Shown here one piece after another: positions 34,232 through 43,400 of a DNA stretch of 64,000 bases. Every line of letters begins with the position of its first letter. Position 1 is the first letter of the stretch. The position numbers were made by a program, and so were the translations under genes. This DNA is from Stappia sp. ES.058 (lineage in GTDB: Bacteria; Pseudomonadota; Alphaproteobacteria; Rhizobiales; Stappiaceae): contig NZ_LT629784.1 of NCBI RefSeq assembly GCF_900105595.1, positions 1,736,001 to 1,800,000 of the forward strand. Direction: 5' to 3'. The notes below the pieces were generated by a model. That model was not told the DNA's origin. It saw only the letters and a list, made by a program, of their open reading frames with translations, and did no database searches.

Positions 34232-36679
34232 ATGCAACGTCTTGATAAAACTCTTGGCCGCGTGGATTTGGCCGCACCTTTTTCTGGATCCGGCGGATTG
34301 AAGCGAAACTGGAACCGGAACGTGTCGATGGCTGCAATTGTCTGCGCCTTCCTGACGGTTCCCCAGCCTGCTCTCGCCGAAGAGGACATTCGCGACGTGC
34401 CGCTCCGCGATGCCCCGATCCTGCTCGCGCAAAACCAGCCCCGACAATCTCAGGGCGGACAAGTGGCGGTCGTTGTGAACCGGTTCGAAAACAGGACAGG
34501 CGCGACGATCGATCTCCTCAGGGTCGAAAACGGCGGCTACCGGCTGCTGGCACAGATCCCGCCGAACACGGCCTACAACTACAGCACCCGATATGCCGAA
34601 ACCCTGGCGTTCGGGTACAACGGCCAGGCGATCCTGGCAACGCACCGCATCGTCGGCAACATCGGCGAGACAATCCCGATCCCGCTCGGACCCGACCTGC
34701 TCGCGCGCGCCGGAATCCAGCCGCCGCAACAAGGCCCGGTGGCACAGCCGCAATTGCCACCCGGTGGCCAGACGCAATTGCCGCCCGGCGGCCAGCAGCA
34801 GGCGCGCCCCTCGCAAGGCGAGCAACAGCCGGGCCAACAACGCCAGGCGCAACTGCCGGGCCGGCTTCCCGCCGGGGGCAAATTGCCCGGATCGGACGAC
34901 GAGGTCCCCGAACCGCCGAAAGGCGCGTTCGCAGCGCCGACGCCTCAACCCACTGCGCCGCCGCCGGTGACCGATGCCGAGGTCATCCCGAAGCAGAACC
35001 CCGAACTGGCGGCCGTACCGGAGCGTCGGGCCTTCCGCAATCAGCCGTGGAGCGAGAGCCCGCATAGCACCTACATGATGTGGTCCCCGGGAAGCACAGA
35101 TGCACTGGCTATCAATCAGCACGGCGAATTCGAGTATGTCGGCATCAATCAGAACCAAAGCGCCGGCACCTGGTTCTTCGAGCAGCCCGAGGGTGCGGAG
35201 CACATCGTCATCCGCAACGTGCAGGAGCCGGACAAGGCCCTCTTTGTTCCTCAGGGAGCCGGCGACGGGACGCAGGTGCGCTTCGGTCCGGAAGGGATCG
35301 ACAGCCCGTCGGGTCGCTGGAAGAAGGAAGCACATCTGATCGACTATTCGATCTTCAGGTCCGTCTCCAATCCGAACCTGACATTGTCGCACAGGAACGG
35401 CCGCCTCACCGTGACCTCACAGGACGCCACCGATCCGAATTCCAAGGCCGTCTGGATGGCCTACAGCGTCGGCGACATGAAGGAATTGATGGGGATCATC
35501 ACGGAGAACATCGACAGTTTTGCCGAGATGGCCGACAATTTCTCCGCTCTCGAGCGCGAACAGGCGGAAAAGAAGCGCCGCGAGCTCGAGGAAGAAGAAA
35601 AGCAACGTCTCGCCTTGCAGCGGAAACCGTGGCTGTCCGGCGGAGGACAGGGACAGCATCACATGACCATGCGCCTGGGCGTCGATACGGTCGAGGAGCC
35701 GGTCCCCGGCAAGGTTCACAGCCTGCGCTATTATTTCGATGTTGCACCCTATCCTTACATGCGCAGAGGCATCTATCGGACCCACACCGTCGACGAGCAA
35801 CAAGTGGAACTGAGGATCCGGCCCGAGGTCTTTGCCTGGGCGGAGAACAACCTGCTCTACGTCAGGGTCAAGACCTCCGAAGGCACGAGCATGAGCATGC
35901 TCAAGAACGGCAGAGGCCCCTCGATCGACGATACCCTGAACACCTATTACATCGGCAACGCCTCGGTCGGCCTCTGGGCCACCGGCGGTTCGGCCGAACA
36001 GATCTCGCCGTCGAACGAGAACACCGTGACGGACGCGGGCACGAGCTCCGATTCAACAAGCGGCATCGACATCAGTACCGAGTCCCTTGGCGGAAACTAT
36101 TCGGAGTCCCGTGGGACGAATACGAATTTTCAGGTCTACGACTACCGGATTTCCGGGAAAAAGGACAGGCAGGGCGCACTCTATACCTACGAAGGGTGCG
36201 GTCTTTCCGTCACGATTCAACAAGACGACAACTGCACCTACAGCGGGCCGCAGGACCTGTGGCTGCCGAGCACCAACACGGTCCGCAACCTCAAGGCGAT
36301 TTCCCTGAACATGCCGTTGCTGATCACGGATACGATCTTCATCATCGACCCGAAGTCCGTCTACTGGGCCGACGAGGACCACCGTCAATACGGCATGGTC
36401 ACCGTGATGATGAACGTCGGCTTCAATCTCCATGCCCTGGACGTTGTCCAGGTGCGCCAGGCGGAGCAGTCGAAGGCCAAGTCGGGGTGGGAAGAGTTCA
36501 AAGGCGGGTTCGAGTTCGTCTATCGACCGGACAAGTGGGACTTCTCCAAGTCGCTCGCAGATCAGGACATCGTACGCAAGCACACGATGAAGGCGAAAAC
36601 CTTCGCGCGACCGGGAAGGTTCGATATCAATCTGCGGCTCGACGTCTCGCAGCTTAAACCGTTCCTGAACATCAATTGA
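34232..36679 (+). CDS. Large exported protein: VHL-like domain, beta-trefoil-like domain, coiled coil and pore-former-like C-terminus (putative)
   Basis: An 815-residue exported protein (signal ending PALAEE near residue 49), with the strong ribosome site GGAGGGG 5-12 bp upstream. Residues 70-150 form a beta unit (VAVVVNRFENRTGATIDLLR, ILATHRIVG) like that in the 32005 protein. A Pro/Gln linker (150-265) follows. Residues 270-413 look like a beta-trefoil/ricin-type unit: GTWFFEQPEGAEHIVIRN, PDKALFVPQGAGDG, SVSNPNLTLSHRNGRLTV, KAVWMAY. Residues 440-466 are a charged coiled coil. The C-terminal 340 residues include a Ser/Thr/Gly-rich strand pair (606-641) and MPLLITDTIFIIDPKSVYWA (692-712). This layout recalls leukocidin/cytolysin beta-pore formers, but the similarity is by eye and unproven. 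Followed 19 bp later by the repeat protein. Confidence 0.68.
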   Translation: MQRLDKTLGRVDLAAPFSGSGGLKRNWNRNVSMAAIVCAFLTVPQPALAEEDIRDVPLRDAPILLAQNQPRQSQGGQVAVVVNRFENRTGATIDLLRVENGGYRLLAQIPPNTAYNYSTRYAETLAFGYNGQAILATHRIVGNIGETIPIPLGPDLLARAGIQPPQQGPVAQPQLPPGGQTQLPPGGQQQARPSQGEQQPGQQRQAQLPGRLPAGGKLPGSDDEVPEPPKGAFAAPTPQPTAPPPVTDAEVIPKQNPELAAVPERRAFRNQPWSESPHSTYMMWSPGSTDALAINQHGEFEYVGINQNQSAGTWFFEQPEGAEHIVIRNVQEPDKALFVPQGAGDGTQVRFGPEGIDSPSGRWKKEAHLIDYSIFRSVSNPNLTLSHRNGRLTVTSQDATDPNSKAVWMAYSVGDMKELMGIITENIDSFAEMADNFSALEREQAEKKRRELEEEEKQRLALQRKPWLSGGGQGQHHMTMRLGVDTVEEPVPGKVHSLRYYFDVAPYPYMRRGIYRTHTVDEQQVELRIRPEVFAWAENNLLYVRVKTSEGTSMSMLKNGRGPSIDDTLNTYYIGNASVGLWATGGSAEQISPSNENTVTDAGTSSDSTSGIDISTESLGGNYSESRGTNTNFQVYDYRISGKKDRQGALYTYEGCGLSVTIQQDDNCTYSGPQDLWLPSTNTVRNLKAISLNMPLLITDTIFIIDPKSVYWADEDHRQYGMVTVMMNVGFNLHALDVVQVRQAEQSKAKSGWEEFKGGFEFVYRPDKWDFSKSLADQDIVRKHTMKAKTFARPGRFDINLRLDVSQLKPFLNIN

Positions 36680-36698
36680 GCCTGGAGGCGAGACCGAA

Positions 36699-39110
36699 AT
36701 GACGCATGATCCTTCGATCCACTCAGCCCGGCCCTGCCTCTTTCCTGATGGCAAGGCACGCGGGGAACAGATGAAATCCGCCTCCGGGCTGGCACGCTCC
36801 GGCGCCGCGGCCGTTCTGCTCGCCGGTGCCAGCACGCTGGTCCTGACGACGACAGGCACACCTGCCGGCGCGTTGCCGATCCGGCCGATGTTGTCCCCGC
36901 TGGCGGCAAGTCACGGCCCTGCCGACGTTCAGCCTGTGAACGACACCGTCCGGCGTCTCAATCGCAACAGAAGCAATGACAGTTCCAGCGGAAGCGGACG
37001 GTCGGGGAGCTTCAGCCGTTCGGGGAGCGGAGTGTCCAGTCGATCGAACGGATACGACGGCGGCTCGTCCGGCGACGTCCCGCGCGACAACGGCAGCAAC
37101 GCCTCCGGCAGCCAGGGCGGCGGCAACGACCGGTACGGCCGGGTCCCGCAAGGACGCAACAACAACAACGGTTCCGGAAGCGGCTACGACGGAAATTCGT
37201 CCGGCGGCTACGCCGGGTCCGGCGGAAGCGGATACGACGTCGCTCCCCCGCCGCGGTTCCCCAACGGCCCCTACGACAAGGCGCCGGCAAACAGGGCCAA
37301 CAACGGGGGCTACGATCGTGCCCCCGCACCGAACAACGCTTCGGGTGCTGCGGCCAACAACGGCGGTTATGACCTCGCCCCCGCCCCGAACAACGCGCCG
37401 GGCGCTGCGGCCAACAAAGGTGGCTATGACCTCGCCCCCGCGCCGAACCGCCCGCAGCTGCAAAGACGCAATGCCGTACGCAGCGGGCTGAACGCCGGCT
37501 ATCAGGACCTTCCCCTGAGGCCTGCCGACAATGGCAACCAGGCCTATCAGGATCTCCCGTTGAGACCCGCGGGCCAGGGCAATCAGTCCTACCAGGACCT
37601 CCCGCTGAGGCCGGCCGACAACGGCGGCTACCAGAACCTGCCCGCCAACGCCGGAAACGGAGGTTACCAGAACCTCCCCGCAAACGCCGGCAACGGCGGC
37701 TATCAGAACCTGCCTGCGAATGCCGGCAACGGCGGCTACCAGAACCTTCCGGCAAACGCCGGAAACGCCAACGCGAACGACGGCAACTACGCGCCGCTCG
37801 ATATTGCGGGCTCTCCCTACCAGCGGCCCGGCGTTTCCGTTGGACAGTACCAGGCAAATCCCGGCCAGCCGGGCGCGCGACCGCAAGTTCCCGATGGTAT
37901 CCGCCCGGTCTATGCGAACACGCCGCAGTATCAGCGTCCCAATCTGCGCCCCGATCCCAACTATCAGGACGCGCGGCTCAATCCGAACCAGCCGCAGAAC
38001 GGCAACGTGCCGCAGTACCAGCGGCCCAACCTGCGCCCCGATCCCAATTACCAGGACGCACGGCTCAACCCCAACCAGCCGCAGAACGCCGGCGCGGGCG
38101 GCGGATACGAGCGTTTGAACGACGATCTCATGCGCCCGAATGACAACAACGCGCCAAATGCCTACGACCGGCCCGCCGCGCGGCCGGGCAATGGACAGGA
38201 CGGCTACCAGAACCTTCCGGCCAACGCCGGCAACGGCGGCTACCAGAACCTGCCCGCCAACGCCGGAAACGGAGGTTACCAGAACCTCCCCGCAAACGCC
38301 GGCAACGGCGGCTATCAGAACCTGCCTGCGAATGCCGGCAACGGCGGCTACCAGAACCTTCCGGCAAACGCCGGAAACGCCAACGCGAACGACGGCAACT
38401 ACGCGCCGCTCGATATTGCGGGCTCTCCCTACCAGCGGCCCGGCGTTTCCGTTGGACAGTACCAGGCAAATCCCGGCCAGCCGGGCGCGCGACCGCAAGT
38501 TCCCGATGGTATCCGCCCGGTCTATGCGAACACGCCGCAGTATCAGCGTCCCAATCTGCGCCCCGATCCCAACTATCAGGACGCGCGGCTCAATCCGAAC
38601 CAGCCGCAGAACGGCAACGTGCCGCAGTACCAGCGGCCCAACCTGCGCCCCGATCCCAATTACCAGGACGCACGGCTCAACCCCAACCAGCCGCAGAACG
38701 CCGGCGCGGGCGGCGGATACGAGCGTTTGAACGACGATCTCATGCGCCCGAATGACAACAACGCGCCAAACGCCTACGACCGGCCCGCCGCGCGGCCCGG
38801 CAATGGACAGGACGGCTACCAGAACCTTCCGGCCAACGCCGGCAACGGCGGCTACCAGAACCTCCCCGCCAACGCCGGAAACGGGGGCTACCAGAACCTG
38901 CCTGCGAACGCCGGCAACGGCGGCTACCAGGATCTGCCCCTGAATGCGGGCAATGGCGCAAACTCCGGGTATCAGGACTTGCCGGTCCGGCGTGGCCAGC
39001 CCCGCCCCCAGAACGGGCCCAACAACCCCTACGATCGCGCAAACACGCCTCTGGATGGCGGCAATAACAACTACGATCGAGCCGACGCTCCGCTGGGAGG
39101 GCAAGAATGA
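36699..39110 (+). CDS. Exported low-complexity protein with YxxL-containing tandem repeats
   Basis: An 803-residue protein. An in-frame ATG at 36771 gives a tidier signal peptide (SGAAAVLLAGASTLVLTTTG); the ATG at 36699 has GGAGG 11 bp upstream and is kept as the start. The mature protein is disordered and rich in Asn, Gly, Pro, Gln and Tyr: a Ser/Gly/Asn segment (about 85-190), units like GGYDLAPAPNNA, then arrays of YQDLPLRPADNG and YQNLPANAGNGG. There are 21 YxxL motifs by my count, ten pairs of which are spaced by exactly eight residues. A 204-residue block is duplicated almost exactly. Only one Cys, before the signal. It overlaps the next gene by 4 bp. Could be an extracellular fibre, adhesin or host-signalling substrate; function unknown. 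Confidence 0.78.
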   Translation: MTHDPSIHSARPCLFPDGKARGEQMKSASGLARSGAAAVLLAGASTLVLTTTGTPAGALPIRPMLSPLAASHGPADVQPVNDTVRRLNRNRSNDSSSGSGRSGSFSRSGSGVSSRSNGYDGGSSGDVPRDNGSNASGSQGGGNDRYGRVPQGRNNNNGSGSGYDGNSSGGYAGSGGSGYDVAPPPRFPNGPYDKAPANRANNGGYDRAPAPNNASGAAANNGGYDLAPAPNNAPGAAANKGGYDLAPAPNRPQLQRRNAVRSGLNAGYQDLPLRPADNGNQAYQDLPLRPAGQGNQSYQDLPLRPADNGGYQNLPANAGNGGYQNLPANAGNGGYQNLPANAGNGGYQNLPANAGNANANDGNYAPLDIAGSPYQRPGVSVGQYQANPGQPGARPQVPDGIRPVYANTPQYQRPNLRPDPNYQDARLNPNQPQNGNVPQYQRPNLRPDPNYQDARLNPNQPQNAGAGGGYERLNDDLMRPNDNNAPNAYDRPAARPGNGQDGYQNLPANAGNGGYQNLPANAGNGGYQNLPANAGNGGYQNLPANAGNGGYQNLPANAGNANANDGNYAPLDIAGSPYQRPGVSVGQYQANPGQPGARPQVPDGIRPVYANTPQYQRPNLRPDPNYQDARLNPNQPQNGNVPQYQRPNLRPDPNYQDARLNPNQPQNAGAGGGYERLNDDLMRPNDNNAPNAYDRPAARPGNGQDGYQNLPANAGNGGYQNLPANAGNGGYQNLPANAGNGGYQDLPLNAGNGANSGYQDLPVRRGQPRPQNGPNNPYDRANTPLDGGNNNYDRADAPLGGQE
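37619..38842 (+). repeat. Tandem 612-bp in-frame duplication (two copies) with 36-bp sub-repeats
   Basis: Copy 1 (37619-38230) and copy 2 (38231-38842) are offset by exactly 612 bases (204 codons). They agree base for base where compared up to about 38157, with single differences near 38158/38770 and in the GGCCGGG/GGCCCGG stretch. Each copy contains YQNLPANAGNGG sub-repeats (36 bp), a YAPLD unit, two PNYQDARLNPNQPQN units and a YERLNDDL unit. A partial third array follows to about 38940. Confidence 0.92.
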
Positions 39111-39961
39111 CCCTCTGGGCGCATTCCCTGGAAAGCCGGAGCGCAAGCCACGCACGCGGGCTTGCGGCTTCGGCTGCGGTTTGCTGTCTCGCGGTTTTCG
39201 CAAGCTTGACCTCGCCGGTGCAGGCGGAGACGTTCGGACCGGAAAATCCGGACGGACTGGTCTGGTCGCTCAATACCTTCACCGACGACCGTGGGCGGTC
39301 GACCACCGCACTGTCCTATGCAATCCCGGAAACCGACGCCTATCTTTTCACCGCAAGTTGCATGTCCGGGCGTCGAGGTCCCGGCGTCGAGGTGGTTCTG
39401 TCCCTCGACTTCGGGGAACGCGAGAACGGAGATCCGGTCGACGTGGCTTTCGGCTCCGGAGACTATGAGGCGACTTATTCCGGCAACGTGCGGATGATCG
39501 GCAGCGAGGTGGCCGGCATCGTCGTGCGGGTTGCCCTGAACGACGACTTCTGGACGGTGATGAAACGGGAGACCCCTTCCCTCACCTTTCATGTCGCCGA
39601 CGAAGCGGATCGCGATTTCCGCTATACGCCGCTTCGCGGTGTTTCTGCAGGCGTTCAGAAATTGCGCGAGCAATGCATCGACTATTTCGACGCCTTCGAC
39701 GCAAGCACGCCGTCCGAACTGTCAGAACCCATCCTCTACGAATGTGAAGACGGATCGACCTTCTCGGCGCGCTTCGACAATTCCCGGTCCTATTCGACAG
39801 CGGAACTCACGGTGGCCGGCACCACGGTGCAGCTGATCCAGGAAATCTCGGCCTCCGGCGCATTGTATGTCGGCGGACCGATCAGGCTTCACACCAAGGG
39901 TGACGATGCCTTCCTGGAAATGGCCGGAGAAGGTCGCACCTGCTCATCAGCAACGGAGTAG
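39107..39961 (+). CDS. Exported protein with C-terminal MliC-type lysozyme-inhibitor domain
   Basis: A 284-residue exported protein (signal GLAASAAVCCLAVFASLTSPVQA). Residues about 45-200 form a domain like the one in the 31040 protein: LSYAIPETDAYLFTASCMSG ... VEVVLSLDFGERENG ... LTFHVADEADRDF ... VQKLREQC. The last 75 residues (from about 208) match the MliC/PliC fold: ILYECEDGSTFSARFDNS, SASGALYVGGPIRLHTKGDD, AFLEMAGEGRTCS, including the SGxxY serine and KG lysine positions that insert into the lysozyme active site in characterised inhibitors. Start codon overlaps the stop of the repeat gene (ATGA). It may protect the cell or its secreted products from c-type lysozyme. Confidence 0.75.
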   Translation: MTLWAHSLESRSASHARGLAASAAVCCLAVFASLTSPVQAETFGPENPDGLVWSLNTFTDDRGRSTTALSYAIPETDAYLFTASCMSGRRGPGVEVVLSLDFGERENGDPVDVAFGSGDYEATYSGNVRMIGSEVAGIVVRVALNDDFWTVMKRETPSLTFHVADEADRDFRYTPLRGVSAGVQKLREQCIDYFDAFDASTPSELSEPILYECEDGSTFSARFDNSRSYSTAELTVAGTTVQLIQEISASGALYVGGPIRLHTKGDDAFLEMAGEGRTCSSATE

Positions 39962-40136
39962 CCGGCGCCCTTCATATGCCGGTCGTTGAACCTTCGCGAT
40001 TCCATTTCGAAGGTTTGCCGGTCGTCAGGGCGGAATTCGTCCTCCGCGCGACGTGTGCGATCTTCTCCGGAAAACGGCGTGCGGGCGGAAACCCTGCAAA
40101 ACCACTTGGCAGCGTTCCGCAAGGCCGATCCAAGGG

Positions 40137-40165
40137 TTGCGAATAGATCCTCCCGCGTTTATAGA
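40137..40165 (+). promoter_or_regulatory. Probable promoter of tRNA-Lys
   Basis: TTGCGA (40137-40142) and TATAGA (40160-40165) with a 17 bp spacer; the predicted start falls just upstream of the tRNA 5' end at 40179. Confidence 0.5.
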
Positions 40166-40178
40166 AGCGCCAGAGAGT

Positions 40179-40254
40179 GAGCCGATAGCTCAGTTGGTAG
40201 AGCAACTGACTTTTAATCAGTAGGTCCAGGGTTCGAGCCCCTGTCGGCTCACCA
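40179..40254 (+). tRNA. tRNA-Lys (anticodon UUU)
   Basis: A 76-base cloverleaf with 7 bp acceptor stem (GAGCCGA with TCGGCTC), D arm AGCTCAGTTGGTAGAGC, anticodon arm ACTGA-CTTTTAA-TCAGT with TTT at the anticodon, T arm CAGGG-TTCGAGC-CCCTG, discriminator A and an encoded CCA. No direct repeat of its 3' end or integrase is nearby, so it does not mark a genomic island in this window. Confidence 0.97.
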
Positions 40255-40453
40255 CTTTCAAAAAATTGAATTTAAATGACTTTTTGTGTCGCTTTCGGTT
40301 TTGAGAGTGACGCATCCAACCCGTTTGTGACGTTCTTCCTCGCTCACACGCCAAGAAGCCGACCGAACCGATCTCCAAAAACCGGTTTGCGCGGTCGCCA
40401 GTCCTGCATGCCGGCGAAAGCCCAGCCCCTCCGGCTACGTTCGCGATTGCCCA

Positions 40454-43400
40454 TCAGGCACCCGCACCGTCCATCGCCGGCGGCGCGCCGTCACGGGAAC
40501 CGGAAGCGCCCGCCGCATCCGCACCCTTGTAGATCCCCTTCACGCGTTCACGCAGGATCTGCATCGCTACATAGAGCACGGGGATCAGGACGACGCCGAA
40601 GAGCGTGGCAAACAGCATGCCCCCGAAGACCGCAAAACCGATGGCCTGCTGGCTGGCCGCGCCCGCGCCGTTGGCGACCAGGAGCGGAACGACGCCCAGC
40701 AGGAAAGACAGCGCCGTCATGATCACCGCGCGGAAGCGCAAGTGCGCGGCCGCACGTGCGGCCTCGATGATCGACTTGCCGGCCGCGCGTTCCTCCATCG
40801 CAAACTCGACAATCAGGATCGCGTTTTTGGCGCCAAGCCCGACGAGCATGATCATGCCGATCTGCGTATAGAGATTGACGTCGCGCCCGGTCACCAGAAC
40901 CGCGACGAACGCACCGAGAAGCGCCACCGTCACCGACATCAGGATCGCGACGGGCATCGACCAGCTTTCGTACTGGGCGACCAGGAAGAGATAGGCGAAC
41001 AAGATGGCGAGAAGGAGAATGAAGATCACGATGGCGCCCGTCCCCTGCTGCTGCAGGGCGGATCCGGTCCATTCATACGTGTAACCCGGCGGCAGGGCTT
41101 CCTGTGCCGCCGCCTCGAGCTCGTTCATCACGACGCCGGTCGAAGTCCCCGCGCCCGGGTCCGCATTGAACGACGCTGCCCGGAACATGTTGTAACGGTT
41201 GAGGATCTGCGGACCGAGCGTGTTTTCCACGCTCGCCAGCGTGCGCAGGGGGACCATGTTGCCGTCCTGCGAACGCACATACAGCCGGCCGATGTCTTCA
41301 GGCCGGTTGCGGAAAGTTCCTTCGGCCTGAATCATCACTTTGTAGACCCGGCCGAACAGATTGAAGTCGTTGATGTAATAGGAGCCCAGATAGGACTGGA
41401 GCGTCAGGAAGACATCGCCGATCCCGACCTGGAGGAGCTTCGCCTTGCTGCGGTCGAGATCGATGAAGAGTTGGGGCACATTCGCCCGAAAGGTTGAATA
41501 GGCCTGCGCGATTCCCGGCCGCTGATTGGCGGAATAGACCATCGAGCCGATGGCGGACGCAAGATCCTGCGGCGTGCCGCCTCCGGTCTGCTGGATTTTC
41601 ATCTCGACGCCGCCGGTTGTTCCGAGACCCGGGATCGGCGGCGCATTGAAGGCGATGATGTTTGCTCCCGAGATCGTCGAGAACTCGCGCCAGAGCTTGG
41701 CGAGAATGCCGTTGGCACTCAGGTCCGGCGTCTGGCGCTCGCCCCAGGGCTCAAGCGTAACGATCAGCAGCGCGGTGTTCGGCGCGAGGCCGGAATTGAG
41801 GATGGAAAACCCGTTCACCGTGACAACGTTCTCGATGCCGTCGACGGATTCCAGCCGGCCCTCGATGTCCTTGGTGACCGCGGTCGTTCGCGGCAGGGCC
41901 GCGCCATCCGGCAACTGGACGTCGACCATCAGGTATCCCTGATCCTCAAGCGGCAGGAACCCCTTGGGAAGCCGTCCGCCGAGCAGGACGATCAGGCCGA
42001 TGGCGAGGGCAACGGCGCCGATGCCGAGGATGGAACGCGGCAGGAGCCGCGACACCACGCCGACATAGCCGTTCCGAAGCCGGTCGACCACGGATTCAAA
42101 CACCGCAAAGACGCCTTTTGGCGGGCCGTTTCTCGACTTCAGGATCAGCCCGCAAAGCGCCGGAGACAACGTCAGCGCGTTGATTGAGGAGATCACCACG
42201 GAGACCGAAATCGTGGTCGCGAATTGCGAATAGAGCCGGCCGGTGATGCCCGGCATGAACATCGTCGGAACAAAGACGGCAAGCAGGACCAGCGTGGTGG
42301 CGATCACCGGCGTGGTGATCTGGACCATCGCCTTGGCGGTCGCTTCCTTTGGCGAAAGCCCCTCGTCTGCCATGATCCGTTCGACGTTCTCCACGACGAT
42401 GATCGCGTCGTCGACGACGATGCCGATGGCCAGAACCAGTGCAAACAGCGAGATCGTGTTGAGCGACATTCCCGCGGCGAGCAGGATCGCGAAGGTGCCG
42501 ATCAAGGACACCGGGATCGCCACCAGCGGGATCAGCGTCGCCCGCCAGTTGCCGAGGAAGACAAAGACCACCGCAACGACCAGCGAAAAGGTCAGCAGCA
42601 GTGTCGTAACCACGTCCTGAAGGGATTTCTGGACGAAATCGGTGGTGTTGAAGGGAACCTCGTAGGACATATCCTTGGGGAAGGCCTTCGAGAGCTCGTC
42701 CAGTCGCGACAGCACGCCCTCCGAAACGGCCAGCGCGTTGGCGCCGGGCGCCTGATACACGGCCAGAACCGTGGAAGGCCTGCCGTTGAACCGACCGTTC
42801 GCGGAATAGAACTGCGACCCCAGCTCGACCCGCGCGACGTCGCGAATGCGAACGACCGCGTCATCGGCGCCGGTGCGCAGGACGATATTCTCGAATTCCT
42901 CCACGGTGCTGAGCCGCCCCTGTGCGGTCACCGTGTACTGGAACTGCTGGCCGTCGGGCACCGGCGGCGCACCGATCTGTCCGGCCGCGACCTGCACGTT
43001 CTGGTCGCGGACGGCGGAAATGAAATCCGATGGCGTCATTGCGAGACTGGCCAGACGGTCGGGATCAAGCCAGATCCGCATGCCGTAGGCAAAATCGGTC
43101 AGGACATCCGCCTTGCCCACGCCCTGAACACGGGCAAGTGCATCCTTCAGGTAGATCGACGCATAGTTGGACAGAAAGACCTCGTCATGATCCTCGTTCG
43201 AGGAATAGAGCGTCACCACCAGCAACATGTTGGTGCTGGCCTTCTGGACCGTGACACCGTTCTTGGTGACGTCGCTCGGCAACTGGCTGGTCGCCTGGCT
43301 GACGCGGTTTTGCACATTGACCGCCGCGATGTCGGGATCGGTTCCAACCGCGAAGGTGACATTCAGCGAATAGCTGCCGTTGTTGCTGCTGTTCGACGAC

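Noticed and set aside
37619..38940. Regular repeats considered as a CRISPR array or integron
   Set aside because: The repeats are in frame, contiguous without unique spacers, and translate to YQNLPANAGNGG; no cas or integrase genes are near.
36723..39203. 826-codon minus-strand open frame with Val/Arg-rich repeats
   Set aside because: Mirror image of the plus-strand repeat gene; the plus frame has ribosome site, signal peptide and operon coupling on both sides.
40255..40300. Possible terminator TTCAA-N4-TTGAA after tRNA-Lys
   Set aside because: The stem is only five AT-rich base pairs and too weak to call with confidence.
40179..40453. tRNA-Lys 3' end as an attachment site of a genomic island
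   Set aside because: No integrase, no direct repeat of the tRNA end found, and ordinary genes follow on both sides.
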